From Bacteroidales bacterium (GTDB taxonomy: Bacteria > Bacteroidota > Bacteroidia > Bacteroidales > BM520), in NCBI GenBank assembly GCA_023230285.1, contig JALNXP010000030.1:1-14732 (forward strand): DNA of 14,732 nt, read 5' to 3'. Positions 14,018-14,732 of the stretch are shown in pieces (within the stretch, counting starts at the first letter, position 1; each line of letters opens with the position of its first letter). A program made the position numbers and the translations under genes. Under the pieces are notes generated by a model, which was not told the origin of the DNA, ran no database searches, and saw only the letters and a list, made by a program, of their open reading frames with translations.

Positions 14018-14732
14018 TATGCTCTCCTTCCAAAAGCGGACTTCCCAGTATCGGCATGGCCCCCAGTTTTCCGGCACGGTAAAAATTGCTGACGCTGACA
14101 TTCTTGTGCAGCTGGAAATCCTGTGCGCTGTAATACTCCGATGAGCCATCTTCTTTTTTCTCGCAGAACCATATCATGTCATTTCTCATGTAATCCAGAT
14201 CCATGAGCCCTTGATTATGAGTCGAGCAGAACAACTGAGACTGGGATGAGTTCATCAAGAACATCTTCAAGAACTGGTTCACAAGAGAGGGGTGAAGAGA
14301 AGCTTCGATTTCATCGATGGCGACAAAACGGGATTTGAGGATAAGGGCTTTCAGCACCCCGCCCAGACCAAAGAACCTCTTGGTGCCAAGTGATTCTTCT
14401 TCTGAATCGATCTCGAACTCACCAATGCTGTTCTTATGGACAAACAAAAGCTGTCTTTGTTTCATGACCTTGTCTTTTTTCAGTTTTTCAATTACAGCAG
14501 AAGGAGCGCCGAACGTCTCAAACTGTTTTATATCCGCTTCTTCCACAGGGACATCCAGTTCTTTTATCTCCAAATCGTTTATCTGGAAATCCGCCCGTTT
14601 CATCAGGTCGACATAGAAATCCTTCTGTGTCCTGTCGTTGCAGAGCCGCTGGAAACTCCACTGCTTGAGAACCGCATCAGGAGTGACAAGCGGCATGATC
14701 CCGTCTCTGAAATAGCTGACGACCTTCTCGAT
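13989..14732 (-). CDS. AAA ATPase, RloA/AbiLi-like (5' partial)
   Basis: The frame is open to the right edge, so only the C-terminal ~247 residues are present; an ATG at 14696 is internal. Numbered from that ATG: ABC-like signature region E-S-L-G-T-K-R-F-F (101-109), Walker B F-V-A-I-D-E-I-E-A-S-L-H-P (124-136) with D128 and catalytic E129, a switch His in C-S-T-H-N-Q-G-L-M (157-165), and F-Y-R-A-G-K-L-G-A-M-P (205-215), which is typical of AAA_15-type ATPases next to RloB or DUF4435 partners. The Walker A end lies outside the window. It overlaps the RloB gene by 29 bases, implying a coupled ATPase-nuclease pair as in AbiL or PARIS. Promoter not visible. Confidence 0.87.
   Translation of the reverse strand: MEKVVSYFRDGIMPLVTPDAVLKQWSFQRLCNDRTQKDFYVDLMKRADFQINDLEIKELDVPVEEADIKQFETFGAPSAVIEKLKKDKVMKQRQLLFVHKNSIGEFEIDSEEESLGTKRFFGLGGVLKALILKSRFVAIDEIEASLHPSLVNQFLKMFLMNSSQSQLFCSTHNQGLMDLDYMRNDMIWFCEKKEDGSSEYYSAQDFQLHKNVSVSNFYRAGKLGAMPILGSPLLEGEHIETAEKKSN

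Noticed and set aside
1..14732. CRISPR array, retron or insertion sequence
   Set aside because: I saw no regularly spaced repeats, no reverse transcriptase motifs and no transposase with terminal repeats in the window.

Overview
Overall: the window looks like chromosomal DNA of a Gram-negative-type, probably anaerobic bacterium. A spirochaete of the Sphaerochaeta kind would fit the gene mix, but nothing in the sequence proves it. Evidence for the lifestyle is a small rubredoxin, a nitroreductase and a C_GCAxxG_C_C redox protein; SlyX and HD-GYP proteins are common in Gram-negative lineages. There is a core half (1-7605) and an island half (from the tRNA to the right edge).

Core half. A 5'-truncated HD-GYP protein with a degenerate receiver-like N-terminus runs off the left edge. 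Facing it is a minus-strand nitroreductase-GNAT pair joined by an ATGA overlap, divergent from an FLVCR-like MFS transporter. A bidirectional terminator (3812-3841) follows the transporter. Next come a minus-strand WYL-type regulator and a 54-aa rubredoxin, with a TTGCAA inverted repeat upstream that may be an operator. SlyX is divergent from the regulator and overlaps, tail to tail, an HSL-type alpha/beta hydrolase whose nucleophile elbow reads GDCAGG (Cys for Ser). The hydrolase lies downstream of a CrtO-like membrane acyltransferase with a clear sigma70-type promoter. A C_GCAxxG_C_C protein and tRNA-Ala(CGC) end the core.

Island half. The tRNA is followed by the 5' part of a tyrosine-recombinase gene that has lost its catalytic domain. 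A roughly 340-bp scar holds the 3' ends of two convergent genes (an unknown protein on +, an XRE-type HTH protein on -). All remaining genes lie on the minus strand in one tightly packed array. In transcription order these are an AAA ATPase (open at the right edge), an RloB/TOPRIM-like protein, a Cap4-type nuclease-SAVED effector, a CD-NTase, a Cap2 E1-E2 fusion and a Cap3 JAMM peptidase. The last four form a complete type II CBASS anti-phage system. The first two resemble AbiL (AbiLi/AbiLii, RloA/RloB) or PARIS-like ATPase-TOPRIM pairs.

How the genes work together: on phage sensing, the CD-NTase is expected to make a cyclic oligonucleotide. This binds the SAVED domain of Cap4 and switches on DNA cleavage. 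Cap2 conjugates, and so primes, the CD-NTase through its C-terminus, and Cap3 reverses this. The notable point is that the RloB stop and the Cap4 start are separated by one base, with the Cap4 ribosome-binding site inside the end of rloB. The ATPase-RloB pair and the CBASS are therefore very probably one polycistronic, translationally coupled defence operon rather than two chance neighbours.
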